64,000 nucleotides of DNA. Origin: an uncultured Clostridia bacterium (lineage in GTDB: Bacteria; Bacillota; Clostridia; TANB77; CAG-508). The stretch is taken from assembly GCA_934177725.1 (NCBI GenBank), contig CAKPPO010000008.1:7950-71949 (forward strand). Reading direction: 5' to 3'. The notes under the pieces were generated by a model that was not told where the DNA came from, did no database searches, and was given only the letters and a program-made list of their open reading frames with translations. Within the stretch, counting starts at the first letter, position 1; each line of letters begins with the position of its first letter. Shown here piece after piece: positions 27,553-35,457 of this stretch. The position numbers and the translations under genes were made by a program.

Positions 27553-28937
27553 ATTTTCTCTATTATTTCACCAAATTTCATTCCATTTGATGCTTTGAAT
27601 AAAATACAATCATTTTCTTTTTTTATTTTATTTAATATTTTTGCCGCTTCTTCATTTGATTCACATTCTATTATATTTTCTTTATCCATTTCTGTCTTAG
27701 CTATATTTGCAATATATTTTGCTTCTTTGCCTACTACTATTAATATATCAATTTTATTTTTTATTACTTCTTTTCCTACTTTTTCATGTAATTCTTTAGA
27801 ATATTTACCAAGTTCTAGCATATCTCCTAATACTGCTATTTTTCTTTTGTTCTCTATTTTTCCCAAATATTCTAAAGCTGCTTTCATAGAGTCATAATTT
27901 GCATTATAACAATCATTTATAATTGTTATATTTTCTTTTATCTTTGTAATGTCCATTCTCTTTTTAGTTAATTCAAAACTTTCTATTCCATGTTTTATTT
28001 TTTCTATTGGTATTTCAAAAATGCTTCCTACTGCTATTGCACATAAACTATTTAGTACAAAGTGATTTCCTCCTACGGGAACATGTATTTTTGTATTTGT
28101 GCCTTTTAATATATATGTGCTTCCATCTTCTTTTGACTCGATATTTTCTGCTGAAAAATCGCTTTCATTTTCTATTCCATATGTAATTATTTTGTATTTT
28201 TCTTTATTTTCTAGATACCATTTATGTAATAAATCATTATCATTGTTTATAACTATTGTTCCGCTATTTTCCATTCCTTCTAGTATTTCTAGTTTTGCTT
28301 TTAATATGTTTTTTCTTGATCCTAAGTTACCAATATGTGCAGTTCCTATATTGGTAATTACGCAAACTGTTGGCTTTGCAATTTTAGTTAGCGTACTTAT
28401 TTCTCCAAAATGATTCATTCCCATTTCAATAGTTAATGCTTCTTCATTTTTTAATCTAAAAATTGTAAGTGGCACACCTATGTGATTATTGTAATTGCCT
28501 TCTGTTTTCAATGTATTAAATTTTTGTTTCATTACATTTGCAACTATATCTTTTGTACTTGTTTTTCCAACGCTTCCTGTAATTGCTACTACTGGTATGT
28601 TATACATTTTTCTTTTATATGTTGCTATTTGTTGCATTGCTTTTATAGTGTCATCCACTATAATAATAAATTTATCTTTATATTTTTCTTTTTGTTCCTC
28701 AGTTATTTGAATATTTTGCAAAATCGCACCTTTAGCTCCTTTTGCGAATGCTTCTTCAAAATAGATACTACCATTAATAGTTTCTCCTTGAATTCCTAAG
28801 TAGATATCTCCTTCCTTTACTTCCCTTGAATCTCTCTCAAAATTTTGACAAAGATAGTTTTCTTCTCCTGTTACTAGCTTTCCATCCGTAACATCTAAAA
28901 TTTCCCTTACACTTATTTTATGGTCTTTTTTTTCCAT
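27543..28937 (-). CDS. murF: UDP-N-acetylmuramoyl-tripeptide--D-alanyl-D-alanine ligase
   Basis: MurF adds the D-Ala-D-Ala dipeptide to the muropeptide precursor. The 464 residues contain the ATP-binding 'AITGSVGKTSTKDIV', the Mur central-domain 'GMNHFGEISTLTKIAKPTV' and 'NIGTAHIGNLGS', and the C-terminal 'DCYNANYDSMKAALEYL' and 'LGDMLELG'. GGAGG lies about ten bases before ATG 28937. It is in operon-like order with ddl. Confidence 0.95.
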   Translation of the reverse strand: MEKKDHKISVREILDVTDGKLVTGEENYLCQNFERDSREVKEGDIYLGIQGETINGSIYFEEAFAKGAKGAILQNIQITEEQKEKYKDKFIIIVDDTIKAMQQIATYKRKMYNIPVVAITGSVGKTSTKDIVANVMKQKFNTLKTEGNYNNHIGVPLTIFRLKNEEALTIEMGMNHFGEISTLTKIAKPTVCVITNIGTAHIGNLGSRKNILKAKLEILEGMENSGTIVINNDNDLLHKWYLENKEKYKIITYGIENESDFSAENIESKEDGSTYILKGTNTKIHVPVGGNHFVLNSLCAIAVGSIFEIPIEKIKHGIESFELTKKRMDITKIKENITIINDCYNANYDSMKAALEYLGKIENKRKIAVLGDMLELGKYSKELHEKVGKEVIKNKIDILIVVGKEAKYIANIAKTEMDKENIIECESNEEAAKILNKIKKENDCILFKASNGMKFGEIIEKIHN

Positions 28938-29049
28938 AATTTTCTTTTCCTCCGATTATATTTTTATGTTTAGGAGATTAAATATATTTATATTTTAATC
29001 TTCTATATTATATGACAATTGTTTTTTATTTGCAATATGAAAATGACGC

Positions 29050-29102
29050 AAAAGGAGCGCTCCTTGTTGACACTTTTGGTGTCACTAAAGAGCGCCCTTT
29101 TG
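29050..29102. repeat. Palindromic repeat (family B, copy 2)
   Basis: Inverted arms of about 25 bases: CAAAAGGAGCGCTCCTTG on the left, its near-complement ending GAGCGCCCTTTTG on the right, with a short loop. It lies between the SASP gene and murF. Confidence 0.8.
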
Positions 29103-29133
29103 ACAACTTTTTTGGCAAAAATCTTTATTTTAA

Positions 29134-29307
29134 CTATTCTACACTTCTATTTGCGATTTCTATTGCTTTTGATACTATATTTCCGCAAGTTTTAGAAGAT
29201 ACATTTTGCCATCCTCCGTCTTGTTTTACTTGTTCATATACACCTAATTCTCTTGCAATTTCCTCTTTTAAATTTTCAGACATAATATTTGAGCTTCTTC
29301 TTCCCAT
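29134..29307 (-). CDS. Alpha/beta-type small acid-soluble spore protein
   Basis: A 57-residue ORF beginning 'MGRRSSNIMSENLKEEIARE' with a later 'VSSKTCGNIVSKAIEIA' block, the pattern of clostridial alpha/beta SASPs that coat and protect spore DNA. GGAGGTAAT stands before ATG 29307. It is shorter than the major SASPs and has the Cys-Gly-Asn variant in its second helix. Its placement next to ypeB and sleB fits a spore role. Too short for standard ORF cut-offs. Confidence 0.85.
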   Translation of the reverse strand: MGRRSSNIMSENLKEEIARELGVYEQVKQDGGWQNVSSKTCGNIVSKAIEIANRSVE

Positions 29308-29439
29308 TGTATATTACCTCCAAATTCTCAAAGTCTAGATTTAGAAAATAAATTTATTTTCTAATTATATTATGTGCAATTTAGTTTGCAAAATACTAAT
29401 AATATTTTCCTGTTTTTTTTGCTCCGTCCCCAAAAACAG

Positions 29440-30843
29440 TTACATTGTTAAAGTTCCGTTCGGTGTATTTTTTATTACTAATATATCTTCTTCTGCTCCT
29501 GTTTCTGCATTTATATATACTAAAAATTCTGTATCATCTACTTTTCCTTTGAATTCCCAACAAAATATTTCTGTTTTAAATTCTGTTGGAATTATTGCCA
29601 TTCCTTCACTTTCTATTTGTAAACTTTTATTTAAATTTTCTTTTGCTTTTTCTTTAGTTATTTTAGCTGTTGGTATATTTCTTTCATAGTGTGAATTTAA
29701 ATATCCTGTTGTTTCTATTCCTAGTATTTCGCCATTATCTAATGCAACTTTTACTTTTATTAAATCTGGATATACTACAACATCTCCGCTTGTACTTTTT
29801 TGATTATATGCATAATTTATTGTAACTACTCCATTTTGTTTTAGATAATACGTTTCTTTCATGTTTGGAAATCCCTTACTATTTAAGAAATCTTTTCCTA
29901 TTTCATCCGCTCTTTCTTGTGATATACTTTCGGCTTCGACATTTCTATTGTAATTCATAAATATTATATGTCCACCTTTTTTGCTTACAGATACTGTTAT
30001 TATTTCATTTTTATTATTTTTTGCTTTTATGCTAAAATCATATGAAGGTATATCTGTGTCTTCTGATACCCCATTTGAATTTATTTCTCCTATTTTGTCA
30101 TTTCCTATAAAATCAGTTGCTATTTTCTTTGCCTCTTCTTCGCTTATTTCTTCTCCTGTTAAGCCTTTTTTCTCTACTGACGTCATATGCTCTGAAAATG
30201 CGCCATCATATATTAACCCTGAATATTCATGAAAATTTTCCTCTAAATTGTCAAAGCTATCTTTTGAAATATTGCTTACCTGTGTTAAAAATACACTACT
30301 TCCTTTGTTTGTTAGTTCTCCCCATTTTATTCTTCCATCATTTATATCTGCTGATAATTGATTAAGTGTATTTTCTAAGTCTACGCTGTATGTGTGTAAT
30401 TCCTTTAAGTTATTGAAATCATCATCTGTTAAATTTTGATTATTTATATTTTTTCTTGATAGTGAAAAGCTGTAATCACTTACTTGGTTTAAAAATTTTG
30501 ATGTGTTTGCAAGTTCTTGTGAACCCATTGGAAGTCTTGCTAAGTAACTTTGTGCTAAATTTGCTTCTCTCCACACATGTGTTAGAGTTTCTGCTCCATG
30601 TTCTGGAGTACTAGATATTAATGATTTTGCTAAATATGTTTCTACATTTTCTACATAACTAACTAATTCAAAAAATGCCATATTGTAATTGTTTTCTGCA
30701 GTTTGTCTAAATTGTCTTTCTCTTTTATAAGTATAGAGCCCTAAAACTGCTATAACAGTAACTAAAGTTACTACTAAACTAAGCATATGTCTATCTTTTA
30801 AACGATCTTTCCAATCATATAATTTTGATTTTATTTTTCCCAT
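29440..30843 (-). CDS. ypeB: Germination protein YpeB
   Basis: YpeB is required for assembly and stability of the cortex-lytic enzyme SleB in spores. The 467 residues have an N-terminal transmembrane helix (about 22-40), a helical region ('FRQTAENNYNMAFFELVSYV'), and C-terminal PepSY-type repeats ('ITKEKAKENLNKSLQ'). GGAG precedes the ATG. sleB lies upstream in the same direction, as in other spore formers, but separated by about 135 bases of repeats. Confidence 0.93.
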   Translation of the reverse strand: MGKIKSKLYDWKDRLKDRHMLSLVVTLVTVIAVLGLYTYKRERQFRQTAENNYNMAFFELVSYVENVETYLAKSLISSTPEHGAETLTHVWREANLAQSYLARLPMGSQELANTSKFLNQVSDYSFSLSRKNINNQNLTDDDFNNLKELHTYSVDLENTLNQLSADINDGRIKWGELTNKGSSVFLTQVSNISKDSFDNLEENFHEYSGLIYDGAFSEHMTSVEKKGLTGEEISEEEAKKIATDFIGNDKIGEINSNGVSEDTDIPSYDFSIKAKNNKNEIITVSVSKKGGHIIFMNYNRNVEAESISQERADEIGKDFLNSKGFPNMKETYYLKQNGVVTINYAYNQKSTSGDVVVYPDLIKVKVALDNGEILGIETTGYLNSHYERNIPTAKITKEKAKENLNKSLQIESEGMAIIPTEFKTEIFCWEFKGKVDDTEFLVYINAETGAEEDILVIKNTPNGTLTM

Positions 30844-30871
30844 TTTTCTCTTCTCCTTTATTAATTAATGT

Positions 30872-30913
30872 ACCAAAAGGGACACTTTCACCTTTGGGGA
30901 CGTTTCCTTTTGG
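30872..30913. repeat. Family A repeat, copy 2
   Basis: CCAAAAGGGACACTTTCACC, then TTTGGGGACG, then TTTCCTTTTGG; imperfect inverted ends CCAAAAGG/CCTTTTGG. Confidence 0.7.
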
Positions 30914-30935
30914 AGTATTGTACAAAATAAAATAT

Positions 30936-30977
30936 CCAAAAGGGACAGATTAACCAAAATGAAACGTCCCAAAAGGT
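30936..30977. repeat. Family A repeat, copy 3
   Basis: CCAAAAGGGACAGATTAACC, then AAAATGAAACGTCCCAAAAGG. The core is the same as at 9279 and, inverted, at 53109-53150. Confidence 0.7.
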
Positions 30978-30980
30978 AAT

Positions 30981-31454
30981 TTATTTGCAAAATCTGTGTT
31001 TTCCTATTGTTTTTATTAGTGGTCTTGACCATATCCATTTGTTTGTGGCAGTTGCTGGATTAAAATAATATATTGCTCCTCCTGTTGGGTCCCAGCCATT
31101 TAATGCATCTTGTGCTGCTTTTACTACTGTTGAATCTTCTGCTATCGGGTGGTTTATTTGTCCATCTGAAACTGCTGTAAATGCTCCGCTTTGATATATT
31201 ACTCCTGCTATTGTGTTAGGAAAATTTGGATCTTTTACTCTATTTAAAATTACCGCACCAACTGCAACTTGCCCCTCATATGGCTCTCCTCTTGCCTCTC
31301 CATTTATTGCTCTTGCTATTAATTGAACGTTTGATGTTGAACCTGCATTTGCTGCATATACTTCTGTTTGATTATTTTTAGGTAAATTAAAAATCGCGAT
31401 TATTCCCATTAACAAAATCATTATAATTAATAATATTTTGCATATTTTTTTCAC
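30981..31454 (-). CDS. sleB: Spore cortex-lytic enzyme SleB-type hydrolase, catalytic domain only
   Basis: SleB cleaves cortex muramic-delta-lactam peptidoglycan at germination. The 157 residues have a signal anchor (about 5-22) and a Hydrolase_2 domain with 'LIARAINGEARGEPYEGQVAVG' region (catalytic Glu in the first helix), 'VILNRVKDPNFPNT' and 'GAIYYFNPATA'. The N-terminal peptidoglycan-binding domain of Bacillus SleB is missing. GTG start 31454 follows AAAGGAG. Confidence 0.9.
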   Translation of the reverse strand: MKKICKILLIIMILLMGIIAIFNLPKNNQTEVYAANAGSTSNVQLIARAINGEARGEPYEGQVAVGAVILNRVKDPNFPNTIAGVIYQSGAFTAVSDGQINHPIAEDSTVVKAAQDALNGWDPTGGAIYYFNPATATNKWIWSRPLIKTIGKHRFCK

Positions 31455-31545
31455 TTTATTTCTCCTTTTAACTTATAGTATTTCATTTATATTTTGTATA
31501 TTTTTTTATGTTTTATTCTTTTTTTTATTTATTTTTGTTATTTTT

Positions 31546-31574
31546 TTGAAATTTTATCTTTTTTATGGTAAAAT
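31546..31574 (+). promoter_or_regulatory. Promoter of the glycosyltransferase gene
   Basis: TTGAAA (31546-31551), 17-base spacer, TAAAAT (31569-31574), about 100 bases before the start codon. Confidence 0.7.
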
Positions 31575-31671
31575 TTAAAAAACATTTTATGATTGGAGTG
31601 GAATTGAAAGGATAAAAAGCTTTCATGACTACATGTACCTTTTATTTAAACAAGAAAGGACTGAAATTTTT

Positions 31672-32802
31672 ATGAAGAAAATTTTGATTTTTTACGCATC
31701 TTATGGGGGAGGACATCTATCTGCTGCAAAATCTATTAAACAATATATTGATGAAAATTATACTGATGTTCAAACTGAAATAATTGATTGTGTTAAATAT
31801 ATTAATAAAGCTTTAGATAAAGTAACTACTGCTGCTTACAGAGAGATGGCAAAAAAAGCACCATGGGCTTGGGAAAAAGTTTATTATAAATCTCAAAATG
31901 GTCTTTTATCAAAGGTGAGCACTTCTTCTAACAAAATTATGGCTGTAAAAATAGCTAAATTATTTCGTGATTTTAATCCAGACATTGTAATTTCCACTCA
32001 TCCATTTGGTTCACAAATGACTAGTTATTTAAAGCAGAAAGGAAAAACTAATTGTTTGCTTGCAACTATTATGACTGATTTTGCACCACATGAGCAATGG
32101 CTTATTGGAAATAAATTTGTAGATTTCTATTTTGTATCAAATTCTTCTATGAAGGATAAAATGATTCAAGAGTCTATTGATGAAAATAAAATTTTTGTTA
32201 CAGGAATCCCTATTTCTAATAGATTTTTACAAACTTATGATAAAAAAGAAATTTGCAATTTATTTGAATTAGATCAAAATAAAAAAATTGTTTTATTTTT
32301 TGCTGGTGGTGAATATGGACTTGGCAAAGATAAAACTGTAGCAATTTTAGATTGTTTATCTGATTTTAATGATATTCAAGTTATTGCTATTGCTGGTAAA
32401 AATGAAAAGATGAAAAAAGAATTTGAGGAAATAGTTACTAAAAAGCATAAAGAATCTACTATTAAGGTTCTTCCTTTTACAGATAAAGTTCCTGAACTTA
32501 TGTCTATTTCCGATTTAGTTATAACTAAGCCTGGCGGATTAACCACAAGTGAAAGCTTAGCTTCTTCTCTTCCTTTTATTATAATTAACCCTATTCCTGG
32601 TCAAGAAGAAGAAAATGCTACATTTTTAGAAGATTCTGGTTGTGCTGTTTGGCTTAAAAAACATGATAACCCAAAGGAAGTTTTAGAAAGAGTTTTGTTT
32701 AATGATGATGTTTTATATAAAATGAAAGAAAACTCTATTAAGCTTTCTAAAAGAAATTCAACTGAAGATATTTGCACTACTATACTTTCTAAAAATATAT
32801 AA
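31672..32802 (+). CDS. Processive diacylglycerol glucosyltransferase/MGDG synthase-like protein
   Basis: This 376-residue GT28-family enzyme starts at ATG 31672 ('MKKILIFYASYGGGHLSAAKSI', the MGDG-synthase N-terminal motif with GGGH). The acceptor-side 'MTDFAPHEQW' and the UDP-sugar-binding 'SDLVITKPGGLTTSE' block match UgtP/MurG-like glycolipid synthases. It would make glycosyl-diacylglycerols for the membrane or for lipoteichoic-acid anchors. The ribosome site is modest (AGAAAGGA, slightly far). Confidence 0.88.
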   Translation: MKKILIFYASYGGGHLSAAKSIKQYIDENYTDVQTEIIDCVKYINKALDKVTTAAYREMAKKAPWAWEKVYYKSQNGLLSKVSTSSNKIMAVKIAKLFRDFNPDIVISTHPFGSQMTSYLKQKGKTNCLLATIMTDFAPHEQWLIGNKFVDFYFVSNSSMKDKMIQESIDENKIFVTGIPISNRFLQTYDKKEICNLFELDQNKKIVLFFAGGEYGLGKDKTVAILDCLSDFNDIQVIAIAGKNEKMKKEFEEIVTKKHKESTIKVLPFTDKVPELMSISDLVITKPGGLTTSESLASSLPFIIINPIPGQEEENATFLEDSGCAVWLKKHDNPKEVLERVLFNDDVLYKMKENSIKLSKRNSTEDICTTILSKNI

Positions 32803-32896
32803 AGATTTTTTATTTAGAATATTTAGTGTTGAAATTATCTTTTGAAGTAATACAAATTACTATTTAATAAAATAAATATGTTTAGGAGGAAAAACA

Positions 32897-33187
32897 ATGA
32901 CAAGTAAAGAAAGAGCTTACTTAAGAGGTCTTGCAAATACTATAGATCCTATTTTTCAAGTAGGAAAAGGTGGTATTTCTGATGTTTTAATAGAACAATT
33001 AAATAATGCAATTGAAGCAAGGGAATTAATTAAAATTACCGTTTTAGAAACTGCTCCTGGAAATGCTAAAGAGTTAGCAAATGAAATTGCTGATAGTACA
33101 AATTCTGAAGTAGTACAAACAGTTGGAAATAAAATCACTTTATTTAGGCAAAAGAAAAAAAATAGTAAAATAGAATTTCCTAGATAA
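32897..33187 (+). CDS. yhbY: YhbY (CRS1-YhbY/CRM) RNA-binding protein
   Basis: The 96 residues form one CRM domain: 'LTSKERAYLRGLA'-like start, 'IFQVGKGGISDVLIEQ' with the GKGG loop, and 'VQTVGNKITLFRQ'. YhbY binds ribosomal RNA during large-subunit assembly. AGGAGG precedes the ATG. It is plus-strand, followed by a long palindromic element. Confidence 0.93.
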   Translation: MTSKERAYLRGLANTIDPIFQVGKGGISDVLIEQLNNAIEARELIKITVLETAPGNAKELANEIADSTNSEVVQTVGNKITLFRQKKKNSKIEFPR

Positions 33188-33198
33188 AAATAATTTTT

Positions 33199-33451
33199 AA
33201 ATTTTAGGGACGGGCTTTTTACAATTTGCATCTTATTAAATAGTTTATTCTTAAAACTTTATAATATATTGTTTTTTATACCTTGGTGTCGCGGTCAGCA
33301 GTTTAAAAAATTACTAGTACGTTGACCGCTCCATTCGCACTCGCTTTAGCTTGTTTGGTCGCTTACGCGGTATTGCAAAACAATATATTATAAAATTTCT
33401 AATTAAATAGTAAATAGCTGCAAATTGTAAAAAGCTCGTCCCTAAAATTTA
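33199..33451. mobile_element. Long imperfect palindrome, MITE-like, about 253 bp
   Basis: The left arm (33199-33283) and the right arm (33368-33450) are inverted copies over about 80 bases with scattered mismatches. Both start from the outer end with AATTTTAGGGACG then GCTTTTTACAATTTGCA and end inward at ATAATATATTGTTTT. The central 85 bases (TTGGTGTCGCGG to TTACGCGG) are richer in G+C. There is no ORF. The GGGACG tip resembles the other repeats in the window. It is non-autonomous if mobile. Confidence 0.7.
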
Positions 33452-33469
33452 CTTTTTTTGCTATTTTTG

Positions 33470-33498
33470 TTGACAAGTTTTAAAAAAAGTGCTATTAT
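33470..33498 (+). promoter_or_regulatory. Promoter of tRNA-Arg(UCU)
   Basis: TTGACA (33470-33475), 17-base spacer, TATTAT (33493-33498), 20 bases before the tRNA. Confidence 0.85.
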
Positions 33499-33518
33499 AA
33501 TTACTGCAGTTAGCAAAT

Positions 33519-33595
33519 GGTTCAGTAGCTCAGCTGGATAGAGCAACGGATTTCTAATCCGTGGGTCGGGGGTTCGAATCCCTCCTGGATCACCA
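33519..33595 (+). tRNA. tRNA-Arg, anticodon TCT
   Basis: Seven-base acceptor (GGTTCAG with CTGGATC, two wobble pairs), D-arm GCTC/GAGC, anticodon stem ACGGA/TCCGT with loop TTTCTAA, T-arm GGGGG-TTCGAAT-CCCTC, and an encoded CCA. It reads AGA and possibly AGG. Confidence 0.95.
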
Positions 33596-33598
33596 TAG

Positions 33599-33645
33599 TA
33601 AAAAATCGCTAAAAGTTAGTATTAAACTATTTTAGCGATTTTTTC
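33599..33645 (+). terminator. Terminator after tRNA-Arg(UCU)
   Basis: A 14-bp stem AAAAATCGCTAAAA/TTTTAGCGATTTTT follows the tRNA directly. Confidence 0.88.
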
Positions 33646-33760
33646 ATTTTTACTTTTATTATTTTTTTCAAGTCGTATTTGTCATATAAATATTTTATTT
33701 AGGGTGTCAAAAGGGTGTCAGTACATCGATAAGTGTTTCTTTATTTCATACTTTTTATAT

Positions 33761-35176
33761 TTAATTCTCCCAAAAAGCTTTATATGCTCTGTGAGCTTCA
33801 TATATATCAAATTTACTTGTTACTTCATATGGAGCATGCATTGAAAGTACTGGTACACCTGCATCTATTACATCTACACCTTTATTAGCTAAAATGTAGG
33901 CAATTGTGCCTCCACCACCAATATCTATTCTTCCTAATTCTGCAAATTCATATGCTACATCTTCTTTTTCAAATATATTTCTAATCATAGCTACAAATTC
34001 TGCATTTGCGTCTGAAGCGCCAGATTTGCCTCTTGCACCAGTATATTTGTTAAGTCCTAATCCTCTTCCTAAATATCCTGCATTATTTTTTTCATAAGCT
34101 GATGCATATATTGGATCATATGCTGCATCTACGTCTGCAGATAACATTTTTGAATTGCAGAATACTTTATCTAATAAGTTTGGTCTATTTATTCCTAATT
34201 TATTTAATATTTCTGAAACAAATGTATCAAATACATTAGATTCCATTCCTGTATTTCCCATGCTTCCGATTTCTTCTTTATCAGAAATAATGCATACCGC
34301 TGTTGTTTTTGGATTTTCTAAATTTAATAATGCTGTTAATGAAGTATATACACATACTTTATCATCTTGTCCATATGCTGCAACCATACTACTATCAAAT
34401 CCCATGCTTCTTGCACGGAATGCAGGTACTATTTCTATTTCTGAACTTACAAAATCCATTTCTGTAATTCCATATTTTTGATTTAATATATTCATTATAT
34501 TTAATTTTACAGAATCTGCACCTTTTTCTCCTTCAAATGGAATACTTCCTATTAAAAGATCTAAATCTTCTCCTTTAATTCCTTCTTTTAATTTTCTTTC
34601 CATTTGTTCAGATGCTAAATGTGGTAATAAATCTGTAATTGTAAAAATAGGATCTGATTCATCTTCACCAATTTTTACTTCGATTTTTTCTCCACTTGGT
34701 TTTACTATAACTCCATGAATTGCAAGAGGTATTGTTGTCCATTGATATTTTTTTATTCCTCCATAATAATGTGTTTTTAAATATGCTAATCCTGTATCTT
34801 CATATAATGGATTTGGCTTTAAGTCTAATCTTGGAGAATCTGCATGGCTTCCTATAATATTTATTCCATTTTCTATAGAATTTTGACCTATTATTGCTAG
34901 ATACATACTTTTATCTCTATTTATATAATATATTTTATCTCCTGCCTTTAAGTTTTCAAATTCACATATATTTTTAAAGCCATTCTTTTCTGCTAATTCT
35001 TTTGAACTTTTTACAATTTCTCTTTCAGTTTTTGAATTATTTAAAAAGTTCATATAATCTGCACAATATGAAAAAATTTCTTCTTTCTTTTTACTTTCTA
35101 TTCCTTCCCAACCTGTATTCGTTTTGCGGAATAGTTTTTCCTTTAAACTCTCTTTTTCTGTCAATTCTTTTAGCAT
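33761..35176 (-). CDS. M18 family metallo-aminopeptidase
   Basis: This cytosolic zinc aminopeptidase of about 471 residues has 'IIGSHADSPRLDLKP' near the N-terminus (first zinc ligands), 'ISDKEEIGSMGNTGMES' (catalytic Glu) and 'VLSMHAPYEVTS' (C-terminal zinc His). Length and motifs fit the M18 family (aspartyl or broad-specificity aminopeptidases). I prefer ATG 35176, eight bases after AAAGGA, to the ATG at 35185. Confidence 0.92.
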   Translation of the reverse strand: MLKELTEKESLKEKLFRKTNTGWEGIESKKKEEIFSYCADYMNFLNNSKTEREIVKSSKELAEKNGFKNICEFENLKAGDKIYYINRDKSMYLAIIGQNSIENGINIIGSHADSPRLDLKPNPLYEDTGLAYLKTHYYGGIKKYQWTTIPLAIHGVIVKPSGEKIEVKIGEDESDPIFTITDLLPHLASEQMERKLKEGIKGEDLDLLIGSIPFEGEKGADSVKLNIMNILNQKYGITEMDFVSSEIEIVPAFRARSMGFDSSMVAAYGQDDKVCVYTSLTALLNLENPKTTAVCIISDKEEIGSMGNTGMESNVFDTFVSEILNKLGINRPNLLDKVFCNSKMLSADVDAAYDPIYASAYEKNNAGYLGRGLGLNKYTGARGKSGASDANAEFVAMIRNIFEKEDVAYEFAELGRIDIGGGGTIAYILANKGVDVIDAGVPVLSMHAPYEVTSKFDIYEAHRAYKAFWEN

Positions 35177-35414
35177 TTTCATCATCCTTTCTTTTGTTTT
35201 TTTAATTATATCATTGCTATTTATTTTTTTCTACCTTTTTTTAATATCTCCTTTTTAATATTTCCAATTTTTATCAAATTATTATAAGTTTAAGAATACC
35301 TGAAAATTTTTTAAATATAATATAACAATATCTTTACAAATTAATCTTTTTAGTATTTAATATTATAAGGATTTTTGTATTTTTTTGTAAAAATTTGAAG
35401 TTTATTATAACAAA

Positions 35415-35457
35415 AGGAGGAAAAGTTAGTTTAAAAACTAACTTACTATATATTATG
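35415..35457 (+). promoter_or_regulatory. Ribosome site separated from its start by a hairpin
   Basis: AGGAGG (35415-35420) is 34 bases from the ATG at 35455, too far for a normal site, but an 8-bp hairpin (AAGTTAGT/ACTAACTT, 35423-35430 with 35437-35444) lies between. If folded, the hairpin brings the effective spacing to about 12 bases. Confidence 0.5.
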
